Numbered from the stretch's first letter, positions 46,992 through 54,940 are shown. The stretch is 64,000 nucleotides of DNA from Pseudideonella sakaiensis (GCF_001293525.1 NZ_BBYR01000037.1:62001-126000); one strand, 5' to 3'. Notes: generated by a model not told the origin, from the sequence alone. Made by a program: numbers and translations.

Positions 46992-47747
46992 ATGAGACTC
47001 GATGACAAGGGCGTGGTGATCACCGGGGGGGCCGGCGGCATCGGCCTGGCGACCGTGGAGCGATGCCTGGAGGAAGGCGCGCGCGTCGTGCTGGCCGACC
47101 GGCCCGGCGGCGATGGACCGGGGCTGGCCGTGTCGCTGGCCCAGCGCTACGGTGGCCGCTGCAGCTTCGTCGCGGTCGACGTGACGTCGACCCCGGAGGT
47201 CGACGCGCTGTTCGAGGCTTCGGTGGAACGGCTGGGCCGCATCGACGGCGTGTTCAGCAACGCCGGCATCGCGAGTTCGCGCCGGCCGGCGGTCGACTGC
47301 CCCGACGACGAGTACGAGCGGGTGATGGACGTCAATCTCGGGGGCGTCTTCCGCGTGGGGCGGGCCGCCTTGAAACTGATGATGGCGCAGCGATCGGGCA
47401 GCATCGTCAACTGCGCGTCCGGCCTGGCCGTGCTGCCACGGCCCAACTCCGCCAGCTACTCCGCGGCGAAGGCGGGCGTGGTCAGCCTCACCGGCACCTT
47501 CGCGCTCGAGGCGGCCGCGCACGAGGTGCGGGTGAACGCCGTCAGCCCCGGCTACATCGACACGCCCTTGATCGCCAACGTCGACGCGCAGCGGCGACGC
47601 CAGATGGTGGAGATCCATCCGCTCGGCCGGCTGGGGCTGCCCCGCGAGGTGGCCGCCGCGGTGGTCTTCCTGCTGAGCGACGACGCGAGCTTCATCACCG
47701 GCACGAACCTGAGCGTCGATGGCGGCTATGCGGCAGGCACCCGCTGA
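46992..47747 (+). CDS. Short-chain dehydrogenase/reductase
   Basis: 251 residues, the classical SDR length. VVITGGAGGIGLATVERC (cofactor), SNAGIAS for NNAG, Ser in VNCASGLAVL, catalytic YSAAK, PGYIDTPL and ITGTNLSVDGGYAAGTR. AGGAGA lies about 8 nt before the ATG at 46992. It is 30 bp after the binding-protein gene, so in the same operon as the monooxygenase, SDR and binding protein. It most likely acts on an alcohol/ketone pair of the same pathway. Confidence 0.92.
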   Translation: MRLDDKGVVITGGAGGIGLATVERCLEEGARVVLADRPGGDGPGLAVSLAQRYGGRCSFVAVDVTSTPEVDALFEASVERLGRIDGVFSNAGIASSRRPAVDCPDDEYERVMDVNLGGVFRVGRAALKLMMAQRSGSIVNCASGLAVLPRPNSASYSAAKAGVVSLTGTFALEAAAHEVRVNAVSPGYIDTPLIANVDAQRRRQMVEIHPLGRLGLPREVAAAVVFLLSDDASFITGTNLSVDGGYAAGTR

Positions 47748-47778
47748 ATCGATGCCCGTCGCCGCCGGCCCCGAGGCA

Positions 47779-47793
47779 TTCCGGAGGCCGGAA
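47779..47793. promoter_or_regulatory. Candidate TetR operator
   Basis: TTCCGG-AGG-CCGGAA, a perfect 15-bp palindrome 45 bp before the tetR-family start, just upstream of a GATAGACT -10-like box (47804-47811). Fits autoregulation. Confidence 0.5.
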
Positions 47794-47838
47794 GCCACGG
47801 GACGATAGACTCCGGCACCGACGAGAACACTTCGATTC

Positions 47839-48609
47839 GTGGTGGAAAGACCGTCCGCTGAGTTCGACGAACGGGGCACCCGGGAGCGGCTGCTGCTGGC
47901 GGCGGAGCGCCTGATCGCCGACGAGGGCGTGGCCAGCGTGTCGATGCGCCGGATCAACGTGGAAGCCGGGGCACGCAACCTGTCGGCCGTGCACTACCAC
48001 TTCGGTTCGCTCGACAACATCATCGCGGCGGTGTTCGAGTACCGCATGGGGGCGATCGATCGCCGCCGGCGAGCCATGCTGGACGAGGTGCTGGCCCACC
48101 GCGGCGATCGGCTGGGCGTGCCGGACGTGCTGCACGTCGTCGTCTGGCCCCTTGCCGAACTGATGCTCAGCCAATCGGGCAACGAGCACTACGTGCGGTT
48201 CTCGGCCGCGGTCAATCGGCTGCCGCGCTTCGACAGCTGGCAACTCGTGAAGCCGGGGCATCGCCGCGGATTGGTCCGCTGCTACCTGCTGCTCAGGCGG
48301 ATGCTGTCATCCGTGCCCAGGGACGTCCTGCACACCCGGCTGATGATGGAACTCCGCGCGCTGATCTATTCGTTGGCGGACGTGGACGCCATGATCCGGC
48401 ATCGTCATGCCGCGGTGCGTGACCCGCTCGTGCTCTTCCATGCGAGCGAGCTGGTGACGCGCATCGGTGCCGCGCTGAGCGCGCCGGTCAGCGAGTCGAC
48501 ATTGATGGCGCGGCATGTGCTGGCCGGCAGTGCGCATCTGGAGAGAGGATCGACCTTCGGTGCGGACGCCATGTGGTCGTTGCCGGGCCGGGGCACGGCG
48601 CCCCGCTGA
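47839..48609 (+). CDS. TetR-family regulator
   Basis: 256 residues from GTG (two adjacent GTG codons at 47839 and 47842). N-terminal HTH: TRERLLLAAERLIADEGVASVSMRRINVEAGARNLSAVHYHFGSLDNIIAAVFEYR (~14-69), where SAVHYHFGSLDNII is the typical recognition helix and following turn. The remaining ~185 residues are the helical ligand domain, without a match I can name. It closes the catabolic block and is the natural candidate to control the monooxygenase/SDR operon and itself. Confidence 0.88.
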   Translation: MVERPSAEFDERGTRERLLLAAERLIADEGVASVSMRRINVEAGARNLSAVHYHFGSLDNIIAAVFEYRMGAIDRRRRAMLDEVLAHRGDRLGVPDVLHVVVWPLAELMLSQSGNEHYVRFSAAVNRLPRFDSWQLVKPGHRRGLVRCYLLLRRMLSSVPRDVLHTRLMMELRALIYSLADVDAMIRHRHAAVRDPLVLFHASELVTRIGAALSAPVSESTLMARHVLAGSAHLERGSTFGADAMWSLPGRGTAPR

Positions 48610-48763
48610 CGCGCTGACGGCGACCCGGGATGATCGCCGCGGCGCCGGCCGTGTCCGCGCCCATCCGCTCGTGCGAAGGCGGCTGCCGATCCGGAACGCC
48701 AGGAACGCGAGCGGCACAGTCGCGAGCGCGTGCATGCCCGGGTGGCCCCAGGCCCTCCCCGCC

Positions 48764-48982
48764 TCACCGCCCAGGATGCCGCTCCCCGATCCACGCCAGC
48801 GCCTGCTCGGTCGCGAACGCGGCGGCGCGCAGCGGCGTGTCGAAGAGGGGGACGAAGCGCATCACGCGGTCGTGCGTCATGCGGCCGCTGCCGCTGCGGA
48901 TGGACACCGCCGCAGCGTGGCGGCCGTTGTCCAGGCGGCGGACCAGCGGGGAGACGAGGTACTTGCCGATGCGCAGCGGCAT
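48764..48982 (-). CDS. Small conserved-looking protein
   Basis: 72 residues, MPLRIGKYLVSPLVRRLDNGRHAAAVSIRSG..., then THDRVMRFVPLFDTPLRAAAFATEQALAWIGE. I recall similar short proteins in other Burkholderiales (family memory, not a search), with an SxRSGxGxxTHDRVxRF core. No signal peptide or membrane span. Codon bias supports coding. Start has no clear ribosome site. Function unknown. Confidence 0.6.
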   Translation of the reverse strand: MPLRIGKYLVSPLVRRLDNGRHAAAVSIRSGSGRMTHDRVMRFVPLFDTPLRAAAFATEQALAWIGERHPGR

Positions 48983-49414
48983 GGCGGCCGCGTCGGGCGC
49001 GGCAGACGTCGCGAAACGGGTCGCGAAGGGGACGGCGTGGGAAAGGGATGCAGAAGTGGAAATGGTCGATCCTGACGAGACGCCCGGCGAGCGCCGGGCG
49101 GATGCGGAGGTAAGGCCCGCCCTGCAGCCGGCGTCGCGGCCGCCCGGGGCGAACGGCGCGGCGCACCACGGCGGGTGAAGGCCGGCACGTCGCGAGGACG
49201 TGAACGGACGGGGCGGAGAAAGGGACGCGGGAGGCCTCCCGACCGCCCGTCCGCAGGGTCATTCGCTGCGGGACGGCGCCGACGGGAAGGTGGACACCAC
49301 GCCGACGGTCCGGGGCGGACCGGGCAAGAGGGGATCCGGGGAGATCCCAGGCGGCTCGGCGGAGACCGGGAGCCGGCGCGCGTGCGGCCGGCGTGTCCGG
49401 TTCCTCGAGAATTC
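48983..49414. other. 432-bp region without a gene upstream of the small gene and after tRNA-Lys
   Basis: No convincing coding sequence on either strand; open frames have poor codon bias. One strong hairpin is present at 49081-49100. The part next to the tRNA holds no T-run that would mark an intrinsic terminator. Confidence 0.5.
49081..49100. repeat. Perfect 8-4-8 hairpin
   Basis: CGCCCGGC-GAGC-GCCGGGCG. Very stable as RNA in either direction. A terminator role for the tRNA transcript is possible but there is no U-tract after it. Confidence 0.45.
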
Positions 49415-49490
49415 TGGTGGGCCCTGTAGGATTCGAACCTACGACCAACGGATTAAGAGTCCGCTGCTCTACCAACTGAGCTAAGAGCCC
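49415..49490 (-). tRNA. tRNA-Lys (anticodon CTT)
   Basis: 76 nt with encoded CCA. Acceptor stem GGGCTCT/AGGGCCC (one G-U pair), D loop AGTTGGTAGAGC, anticodon loop CTCTTAA giving CTT (reads AAG), T loop GGTTCGAATCC. It is the second of two tandem lysine tRNAs. Confidence 0.97.
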
Positions 49491-49562
49491 TGAAGCGCCG
49501 CGCATTATCACACGCGGTGCCAGCCTTCCCGGGAGGCCGTCCGACGGGACGTGCCCGGTCGG

Positions 49563-49638
49563 TGGTGGGTCGTGCGTGACTCGAACACGCGACCAACGGA
49601 TTAAAAGTCCGCTGCTCTACCGACTGAGCTAACGACCC
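49563..49638 (-). tRNA. tRNA-Lys (anticodon TTT)
   Basis: 76 nt with encoded CCA. Acceptor stem GGGTCGT/ACGACCC, anticodon loop CTTTTAA giving TTT (reads AAA and AAG), T loop GTTCGAGTC. Its anticodon arm is the same as that of the neighbouring gene except the wobble base. Separated from it by 72 bp, probably one transcript. Confidence 0.97.
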
Positions 49639-49731
49639 TGAGGCCGCCGGCACCGCTGCGGACCGCCTGTCGGCGGGCCGGCAGGCAGGCTGCGGGCCGA
49701 GACATCTGGCCGGTCGCCCGGAAAGCCCAAG

Positions 49732-49737
49732 AGTATA
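49732..49737 (-). promoter_or_regulatory. -10 box of the tRNA-Lys transcript
   Basis: TATACT on the minus strand followed by CTTGGGC, a GC-containing discriminator as expected for stable-RNA promoters. It lies ~95 bp before the first tRNA and just after the tcdA stop. The -35 would fall inside tcdA and is weak. Confidence 0.5.
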
Positions 49738-49746
49738 GCGTGTTTT

Positions 49747-50694
49747 TCAGAGGTCGCGCAGCACGGCGTCGATCGCTTCGTTGGCAGCGACGAGGCCGAA
49801 GGTGGCGGTGACGGTGACGCTGGAGCCGTAGCCGTGGCAGTTGAGGCTGCCGTCGGGGCTGCAGGCGGCGTCGGCCGGCGGCTGCACGGCTTCGCGCGAG
49901 AAGACGCAGCGCAGGCCGAGCGGCGCGGCGGCAGCGCCGGATGCCTTCGCAGGGGGCCGCGCAACGGCATCCCCGGGCTGCGCGCGCCGGTCGCGGCGCA
50001 CGCGCTGGCGCAGGCTGGCGAGCAGCGGGTCGTGGGTGACGCGGGCGAGGTCGTCGACCTGCACGTCCTGCGGGCGGCGCTTGCCGCCGGCGGCGCCGAC
50101 GCAGACCAGCGGCACGCCGGTGGCATGCGCCCAAGCGGCGAGGTGGGCCTTGGCGCGGACCTGGTCGCAGGCGTCGACCAGCGCGTCGATGGGCTCGCGC
50201 TGCAGCAGGCCGGGCCAGTTCTGCTCGTCGACGAAGTCCTCGACCGGGTGCACGCGGCAGCCGGGGTGGATGTCGGCGATGCGCTCGCGCAGGGCCAGCG
50301 CCTTGGCCTGGCCGACGGTGCGGCCGAGGGCCTGCACCTGGCGGTTGACGTTGGACTCGGCGACGTGGTCGAGGTCGATCAGCCAGAGTTCGGCGACGCC
50401 GCTGCGCGCGAGGGCCTCGGCGGCCCAGGAGCCGACGCCGCCGAGGCCGACGACGGCGATGCGGGCCCTGCGCAGGCGCTGGTAGCCGGCCTCGCCGTAG
50501 AGGCGGCGCAGGCCGCCGAAGCGGCGCTCGAGGTCGGCGTCGGCCGCGTCGGCGGCGGCCGCCGCCCCGGGCGCAACGCGTCCGGGGCCGGCGGCGTTGG
50601 CGGCCGCGGGATGGGCGACGTCCGCGCCGCCGCTCACGCCAGCTTCGGTCTGTGCACGCCGGCGTTCGCCCTCGGGGCGGCCCGGCGGGATCAC
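49747..50694 (-). CDS. tcdA: tRNA threonylcarbamoyladenosine dehydratase (TcdA/CsdL, ThiF fold)
   Basis: E1-like ATP-dependent enzyme that cyclises t6A37 to ct6A in ANN-decoding tRNAs (including tRNA-Lys). 315 residues from GTG 50694. ThiF-type nucleotide site IAVVGLGGVGSWAAEALARSGV, LWLIDLDHVAESNVNRQVQAL, VDACDQVRAKAHLAAW, GGKRRPQDVQVDDLARVTHDPLLASLRQRVR. An unusually long, Ala/Gly-rich N-terminal tail (~50 residues) precedes RRFGGLRRLYGEAGYQRL, so a later start is possible. The GTG sits in a GTGA overlap with the transporter gene. The two tRNA-Lys genes, its likely substrates, are directly downstream. Confidence 0.9.
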   Translation of the reverse strand: MIPPGRPEGERRRAQTEAGVSGGADVAHPAAANAAGPGRVAPGAAAAADAADADLERRFGGLRRLYGEAGYQRLRRARIAVVGLGGVGSWAAEALARSGVAELWLIDLDHVAESNVNRQVQALGRTVGQAKALALRERIADIHPGCRVHPVEDFVDEQNWPGLLQREPIDALVDACDQVRAKAHLAAWAHATGVPLVCVGAAGGKRRPQDVQVDDLARVTHDPLLASLRQRVRRDRRAQPGDAVARPPAKASGAAAAPLGLRCVFSREAVQPPADAACSPDGSLNCHGYGSSVTVTATFGLVAANEAIDAVLRDL

Positions 50695-51812
50695 AGCACC
50701 CCCCGCTCCACCAGCGCCGCCTGCCAGCGCAGCGTGGCGACGGCACCGGCAAGGATGCCGGCGAGCGCGAGGGCGCTGCCGACGCTGAGCGTGGAGATTC
50801 CGCTCAGGCCCTGGCCGATGGTGCAGCCGAGGGCGGTGACGCCCCCCACGCCCATCAGCGCGGCGCCGACGAGGTGCTGGCCGGTGTCGCGCGCATTGCG
50901 GAAGCCTTCCCAGCGGAAGCTGCGGCTGGCCAGCGCCTGCACCGCCCCGCCGGCGACGACGCCGGCCACGCTGGCCACGCCGAGGCTGAGGCGCTGGTTC
51001 TCGTCGCTGTAGTAGAGCAGCCAGGCGAGCGTGTGCGCGCTGGGCGCGACGAAGCTGAGCGACTCCATGTGGCGCGACGCGGTGGCGACGAAGGCGGGCT
51101 CGAGCGTCTGCGGGTGCTCGGGCACGTGGCCGAGGATGCCCGAGACGGCCCAGACCGCGACCACCACCAGGCCGACGCCCACGCCGCCGAGCCACACCTC
51201 GCCGCGCCGGCCCTCGGCGCGTGCGAGCACCCAGGCGATGCATCCGGCCCCGAGGACGAGGCCGAGCCCCGCGGCGGCGCTGCGCGGGGACAGGCCGGTC
51301 CAGTGGGCGGCGAGCGAGGGCAGGTCGTGTCCGGCCGGCAGGGTCCAGGCGAGCGCATCGACGGTGTTCACGCGCCACACCGCGGTGAGCCCGCGCAGCG
51401 TCGCGAAGGCGCTCAGCCCGAGCACGAGGAAGACCACCAGGGACTTCAGGTTGCCGCCGGCCAGCCGCAGCAGGGTCTTGCTGCCGCAGCCCGAGGCCAG
51501 CACCATGCCGGCGCCGAACAGTGCCCCGCCGACCAGCGCGGAGACGGCGAGCAGCTGCGGCCGCGCATAGACGCTGTCGGCGGCCCGCACCCAGCCGAAG
51601 GCGACCAGCGCATTGAAGCCGAGCAGGGCCACGCCGATGGCCAGCACCCACATGCGCATGCGGGTCCAGTCGCCGAGGTGGACGATGTCGGCCACCGCGC
51701 CCATCGCGCAGAAATGCGTGCGCTGCGAAATCACGCCGAACACCGCGGACAGCGCGAACACCGCCCACAACACCTGCCCACGCAATGCCTCGACGGCGGC
51801 CAGCTCGCTCAT
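50691..51812 (-). CDS. YeeE/YedE-family sulfur transporter
   Basis: 373 residues, about ten hydrophobic helices. The family imports thiosulfate or other sulfur compounds (TsuA-like). The conserved cysteine sites are present: QRTHFCAMGAV near 31-41, LASGCGSKTLLRLAGGNLKSLVV near 104-126, and the second-half copy ALGCTIGQGLSGISTLSVGS. Start ATG 51812 has TAGAAT 8 nt upstream and no Shine-Dalgarno sequence. Its stop overlaps the GTG of tcdA by 4 bp, so the transporter and the ThiF-fold enzyme are co-translated. Confidence 0.9.
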   Translation of the reverse strand: MSELAAVEALRGQVLWAVFALSAVFGVISQRTHFCAMGAVADIVHLGDWTRMRMWVLAIGVALLGFNALVAFGWVRAADSVYARPQLLAVSALVGGALFGAGMVLASGCGSKTLLRLAGGNLKSLVVFLVLGLSAFATLRGLTAVWRVNTVDALAWTLPAGHDLPSLAAHWTGLSPRSAAAGLGLVLGAGCIAWVLARAEGRRGEVWLGGVGVGLVVVAVWAVSGILGHVPEHPQTLEPAFVATASRHMESLSFVAPSAHTLAWLLYYSDENQRLSLGVASVAGVVAGGAVQALASRSFRWEGFRNARDTGQHLVGAALMGVGGVTALGCTIGQGLSGISTLSVGSALALAGILAGAVATLRWQAALVERGVL

Positions 51813-51820
51813 GGCCGCGG

Positions 51821-51826
51821 ATTCTA
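51821..51826 (-). promoter_or_regulatory. -10 box giving a leaderless transporter mRNA
   Basis: TAGAAT on the minus strand, 8 nt before the ATG at 51812; five of six bases match TATAAT. Confidence 0.5.
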
Positions 51827-51843
51827 GGCAGGCGCGGCGGCCG

Positions 51844-52686
51844 CTACTTCAGCGCCGCGAGGCGCTCGCGGGCGGCCACCGCCGCCTCGGAATTCGGGTA
51901 GGTCTTGACCAGTTCGTCGAGCGTGCGGCGGGCGCCGCGCGTGTCCTTCTGCTCGCTCTGGCAGTTGGCGATCGACAGCAGCGCCTCGGGCGCCCGCGGG
52001 TGGCCGGGCGCGCTGGCGACGAGGCTGCGGAAGCTCGTCGTGGCCTCCTTGCAGTCGCGCCGCGCGTACTGCGCGTTGCCGAGCCAGTAGAGCACCGACT
52101 CGTTGTAGCCGCTGGCCGGGTAGCGGCGCTGGAAGGCCTGCAGCCCGGCCACCGCGCCGGCGAAATCGCTGGCGCGGATCTGGGCCATCGCGGCGTCGTA
52201 GAGGCGCTTCTCCTCCGGATCGACCGAGATCTCCTGGCCGTCGACGCTGACCTTCTGCGGCTCGAACTGGCGCAGCCGGTCGTCCACGCCCTGGCGCAGG
52301 TCCTTCTGGCCCCGCTGCAGCTCGGCCACGTCGCGCGCCAGCTGCTCGTTCTGGCCGCGCAGCTTCGCGTTGTCGGCGCGCAGCAGGTCGAGCTGGTTGT
52401 TCAGGTCCAGCAGACTGCGCCGCAGCTGCGTGAGCTGCTCGGTGAGCGCGGTCTGCTGCTGGGCGATCTGGCCCGCGCGCTCGGTGTCGCGCGCGCGGGC
52501 CTGCTCGCTCAGCTGGTCGAGGCGGGTGCGCAGGTCGAGGATGGCGCGGCGCGCCTCGTCGTCGTCGAACAGGCCGGCGTGCGCCGGCAGCGACGCGAGC
52601 GCCGCCGCGGCGACCAGCAGGCCGCCCATCCAGCGCAGGACGCCGGAACGCCCGGGGGCCGGACGCCGGCCTGCGAAGCTCGCCAT
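51844..52686 (-). CDS. cpoB: Cell division coordinator CpoB (YbgF)
   Basis: Periplasmic protein that links Tol-Pal constriction to septal peptidoglycan synthesis. 280 residues. Signal peptide (VLRWMGGLLVAAAALASLPAHA|GLFDDDEARR), coiled-coil trimerisation region (~45-125, RLDQLSEQARARDTERAG...LNNQLDLLRADNAKLRGQNEQLARDVAELQ), then TPR repeats (LYDAAMAQIRASDFAGAVAGLQAFQRRYPAS; VLYWLGNAQYARRDCKEATTSFRSLVASAPGHPRAPEALLSIANCQ). GAGG 8 nt before the ATG at 52686 supports this start over a GTG 9 bp upstream. Last gene of the tolB-pal-cpoB set. Confidence 0.93.
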   Translation of the reverse strand: MASFAGRRPAPGRSGVLRWMGGLLVAAAALASLPAHAGLFDDDEARRAILDLRTRLDQLSEQARARDTERAGQIAQQQTALTEQLTQLRRSLLDLNNQLDLLRADNAKLRGQNEQLARDVAELQRGQKDLRQGVDDRLRQFEPQKVSVDGQEISVDPEEKRLYDAAMAQIRASDFAGAVAGLQAFQRRYPASGYNESVLYWLGNAQYARRDCKEATTSFRSLVASAPGHPRAPEALLSIANCQSEQKDTRGARRTLDELVKTYPNSEAAVAARERLAALK

Positions 52687-52703
52687 CGACGGCACCTCGG
52701 CGC

Positions 52704-53273
52704 TCAGCGGCTGACGATCTCGGCGCGGCGGTTCTTCGCCCAGGCCTCTTCGCCGCTGCCGCTGACGGCCGGACGCTCCTTGCCGAAGCTGACGGCCTCC
52801 ATCTGGCTGTCGTTCGCACCGAGCAGGGCCATCGCGCGGGTCACCGCCTCGGCCCGCTTCTGGCCGAGCGCGAGGTTGTATTCGCGGCTGCCGCGCTCGT
52901 CGGTGTGGCCTTCCACGCTGACCTTGCGGGTGCGGTCGGCCGACAGCGCCTTCGCGTTCGACTCGACCACCGGCCGGTAGTCGTCCTTCACGACGAAGCT
53001 GTCGAAGTCGAAGTAGACGGTGCGCTGCAGGTTGCCGGCCGCGCCGGCCGCCCCGGACTTCGACAGGTCGACGCTGGCGACGCCCGACTGGCCCGCCGCG
53101 CCCGTGCTGCCGCCGGCCCCGGCACTGCCGCCGGCCGCACCGCCGCTGCCGGCCGCGCCCGGCGTGCGGGTCTCCACCGGCGCGGGCGTGTCGAGCTTGA
53201 CCGGCGACGAGCAGCCGGCGAGCAGCGCGGCGGCCGCCAGCGCGGCCAGGGAAAGCGTGGACTTGGTCATCAT
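52704..53273 (-). CDS. pal: Peptidoglycan-associated lipoprotein Pal
   Basis: Outer-membrane lipoprotein of the Tol-Pal system, 189 residues. Lipobox LLAGC (Cys21), then a ~50-residue Gly/Ala/Ser-rich linker (AGSGGAAGGSAGAGGS...), then an OmpA-like domain: VYFDFDSFVVKDDYRPVVESNAKAL, VSVEGHTDERGSREYNLALGQKRAEAV, VSFGKERPAVSGSGEEAWAKNRRAEIV, with the Asp/Arg residues that bind meso-diaminopimelate. GAGGAG 6 nt before the ATG at 53273. The linker is longer and simpler in composition than in E. coli Pal. Confidence 0.95.
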   Translation of the reverse strand: MMTKSTLSLAALAAAALLAGCSSPVKLDTPAPVETRTPGAAGSGGAAGGSAGAGGSTGAAGQSGVASVDLSKSGAAGAAGNLQRTVYFDFDSFVVKDDYRPVVESNAKALSADRTRKVSVEGHTDERGSREYNLALGQKRAEAVTRAMALLGANDSQMEAVSFGKERPAVSGSGEEAWAKNRRAEIVSR

Positions 53274-53356
53274 CGTGAACTCCTCGGGGAAGGGTCGGGG
53301 AAAGTCAGGCAGCGCGGGCGCTTCAGCGCCCGGCTGCACGGCGGCGCGCGGGCCCG

Positions 53357-54688
53357 TCAGCGCCCATAGGGGCCCCAGGCGGGCTCGCGCACATCGGCGG
53401 CGGATGACAGCAGGCGGGCCTTGATCTTGCCATCCAGCGTGGTGGTCATCAACACGTCGCGGCCCTGCACGCGGCTCGCGTAGACGAGCAGCTTGCCGTT
53501 CGGCGCGAAGCTCGGGCTCTCGTCGTCCGTGGTGTCGGTCAGCGGCCGCGGCGCGCCGCCGGCGATCAGGTCCATCAGGTGCAGCCGGAAGGCATTGCCC
53601 TGCTGCGACACGTAGGCCATGTAGCGGCCGTCGGCGCTGATCGTCGGGCTGACGTTGTAGCCGCCGGCGAAGGTCAGCCGCTCGGCGCCGCCGCCGGCGC
53701 CCATCCGGTAGATCTGCGGGCTGCCGCCGCGGTCGCTGACGAAGTAGAGCCGGCCGTCGGGGCCGTAGACCGGTTCGGTGTCGATCGCCGGGCTGCTGGT
53801 CAGCCGGCGCGCGTTGTCGCCGTTGCGGCCGATCGCGAAGATCTGCGAGCCGCCGTCGCGCGACAGCGTGACCGCGAGCTGCAGGCCGTCCGGCGCCCAG
53901 GCCGGCGCACTGTTCGAGCCGCGGAAGTTGGCCAGCACGCGGCGGCGGCCACTGAGCACCTCCTGCGCGTAGACCACCGCCTTCTGCGACTCGAAGGAGA
54001 CATAGGCCAGCTCGCGCCCGTCCGGCGACCAGGCCGGCGAGATGATCGGCTCGGGGCTGTTCAGCGCGACCTGCGCCGCCTCGCCGTCGGCATCGGCCAC
54101 GCGCAGCGTGTAGCGGCCGCCGCCGCGCGTGACGTAGGCCATGCGGGTGGCGAACACGCCCTTCTCGCCGGTCAGCTTCTCGTAGACGTAGTCGGCGATG
54201 CGGTGCGCCGCGAGCCGCAGGTCGGCCGCGACCACGGCGCTGGCCTGGCCGCCGATCTCGCTGCCCTTCACGACGTCCCACAGCTTGAAGCGCACGTCGA
54301 AGCGGCCATCGCTCAGGCGCGAGACCGAGCCGGTGACCAGCGCATCGACCGCGCGCGCGCGCCACTCCGGCAGCGCCGGCACGGTGGCCTCGTCGATCAC
54401 CTGGGGCGCATCGACGCCGCGGAACACGCCGCTGCGTTCCAGGTCGGCGCGCACGATCGCCGACAGCACCTGGTTGGTCTTGTCCTCGTCGCGGAACTTC
54501 GCCACCGCCACCGGCAGCTGGGTCGCGCCGACGCCGGAGATCTCCACCTTGAACTGCGCCCGCGCCGGCGCCAGGCCGCCGAGCAGCGCGAGGCCGCCGG
54601 CGGCGGCGGCGCCGCGGCACCAGGCGCGGCGCGCGGGCTGCAGGAGGCGGTCGGTCACGGGGGCGGCAGGCAAGGGCTGGTGGGGCAT
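53357..54688 (-). CDS. tolB: Tol-Pal system protein TolB
   Basis: Periplasmic beta-propeller partner of Pal, 443 residues. Export signal AAAAGGLALLGGLAPARA|QF; the N-terminal TolB domain (KVEISGVGATQLPVAVAKFRDED; IVRADLERSGVFRG); then WD40-like PD40 blades (ISPAWSPDGRELAYVSFES; SAPAWAPDGLQLAVTLSRDGGSQIF; EPVYGPDGRLYFVSDRGGSPQIYRM; SPTISADGRYMAYVSQQG; ESPSFAPNGKLLVYASR). It heads the minus-strand tolB-pal-cpoB set. tolQ, tolR and tolA, normally just upstream, are not here; a divergent glycosyltransferase gene lies there instead. Confidence 0.95.
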   Translation of the reverse strand: MPHQPLPAAPVTDRLLQPARRAWCRGAAAAGGLALLGGLAPARAQFKVEISGVGATQLPVAVAKFRDEDKTNQVLSAIVRADLERSGVFRGVDAPQVIDEATVPALPEWRARAVDALVTGSVSRLSDGRFDVRFKLWDVVKGSEIGGQASAVVAADLRLAAHRIADYVYEKLTGEKGVFATRMAYVTRGGGRYTLRVADADGEAAQVALNSPEPIISPAWSPDGRELAYVSFESQKAVVYAQEVLSGRRRVLANFRGSNSAPAWAPDGLQLAVTLSRDGGSQIFAIGRNGDNARRLTSSPAIDTEPVYGPDGRLYFVSDRGGSPQIYRMGAGGGAERLTFAGGYNVSPTISADGRYMAYVSQQGNAFRLHLMDLIAGGAPRPLTDTTDDESPSFAPNGKLLVYASRVQGRDVLMTTTLDGKIKARLLSSAADVREPAWGPYGR

Positions 54689-54940
54689 CGGCAGCAGGAT
54701 GAAGAGGCGGGGTCAGGGCAGCGACGGTGGCGGGCGCGTGCCGCCCGGCGACGGCGGCACGGGCGCGGCGGGGCGCCCGGCCGGCGGGCAGCGACGCAGG
54801 CCCGTCGGGGGCAAGCCGCCGGCCCGCGCAGGCGCTTGGGCGACAATGGACATGATAGAGGGCGCCCGCCGCCCCGCCGGGCCTGCGGCCCGACGCGCCG
54901 CCGGCGCGCGGCGCGGCCCCTTGCTGCCGAACTGCCCACC

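Noticed and set aside
48630-49178. Plus-strand open frame opposite the small gene at 48764
   Set aside because: Low-complexity translation; the minus-strand frame has the better protein-like sequence.
49200-49484. Open frame running into the tRNA-Lys gene
   Set aside because: Overlaps a certain tRNA and has poor codon bias.
49563-49638. Integration site evidence (duplicated tRNA end) for an island at the tRNA-Lys genes
   Set aside because: No direct copy of a tRNA 3' end or an integrase gene was found in the window; the two tRNAs are complete and differ in sequence.
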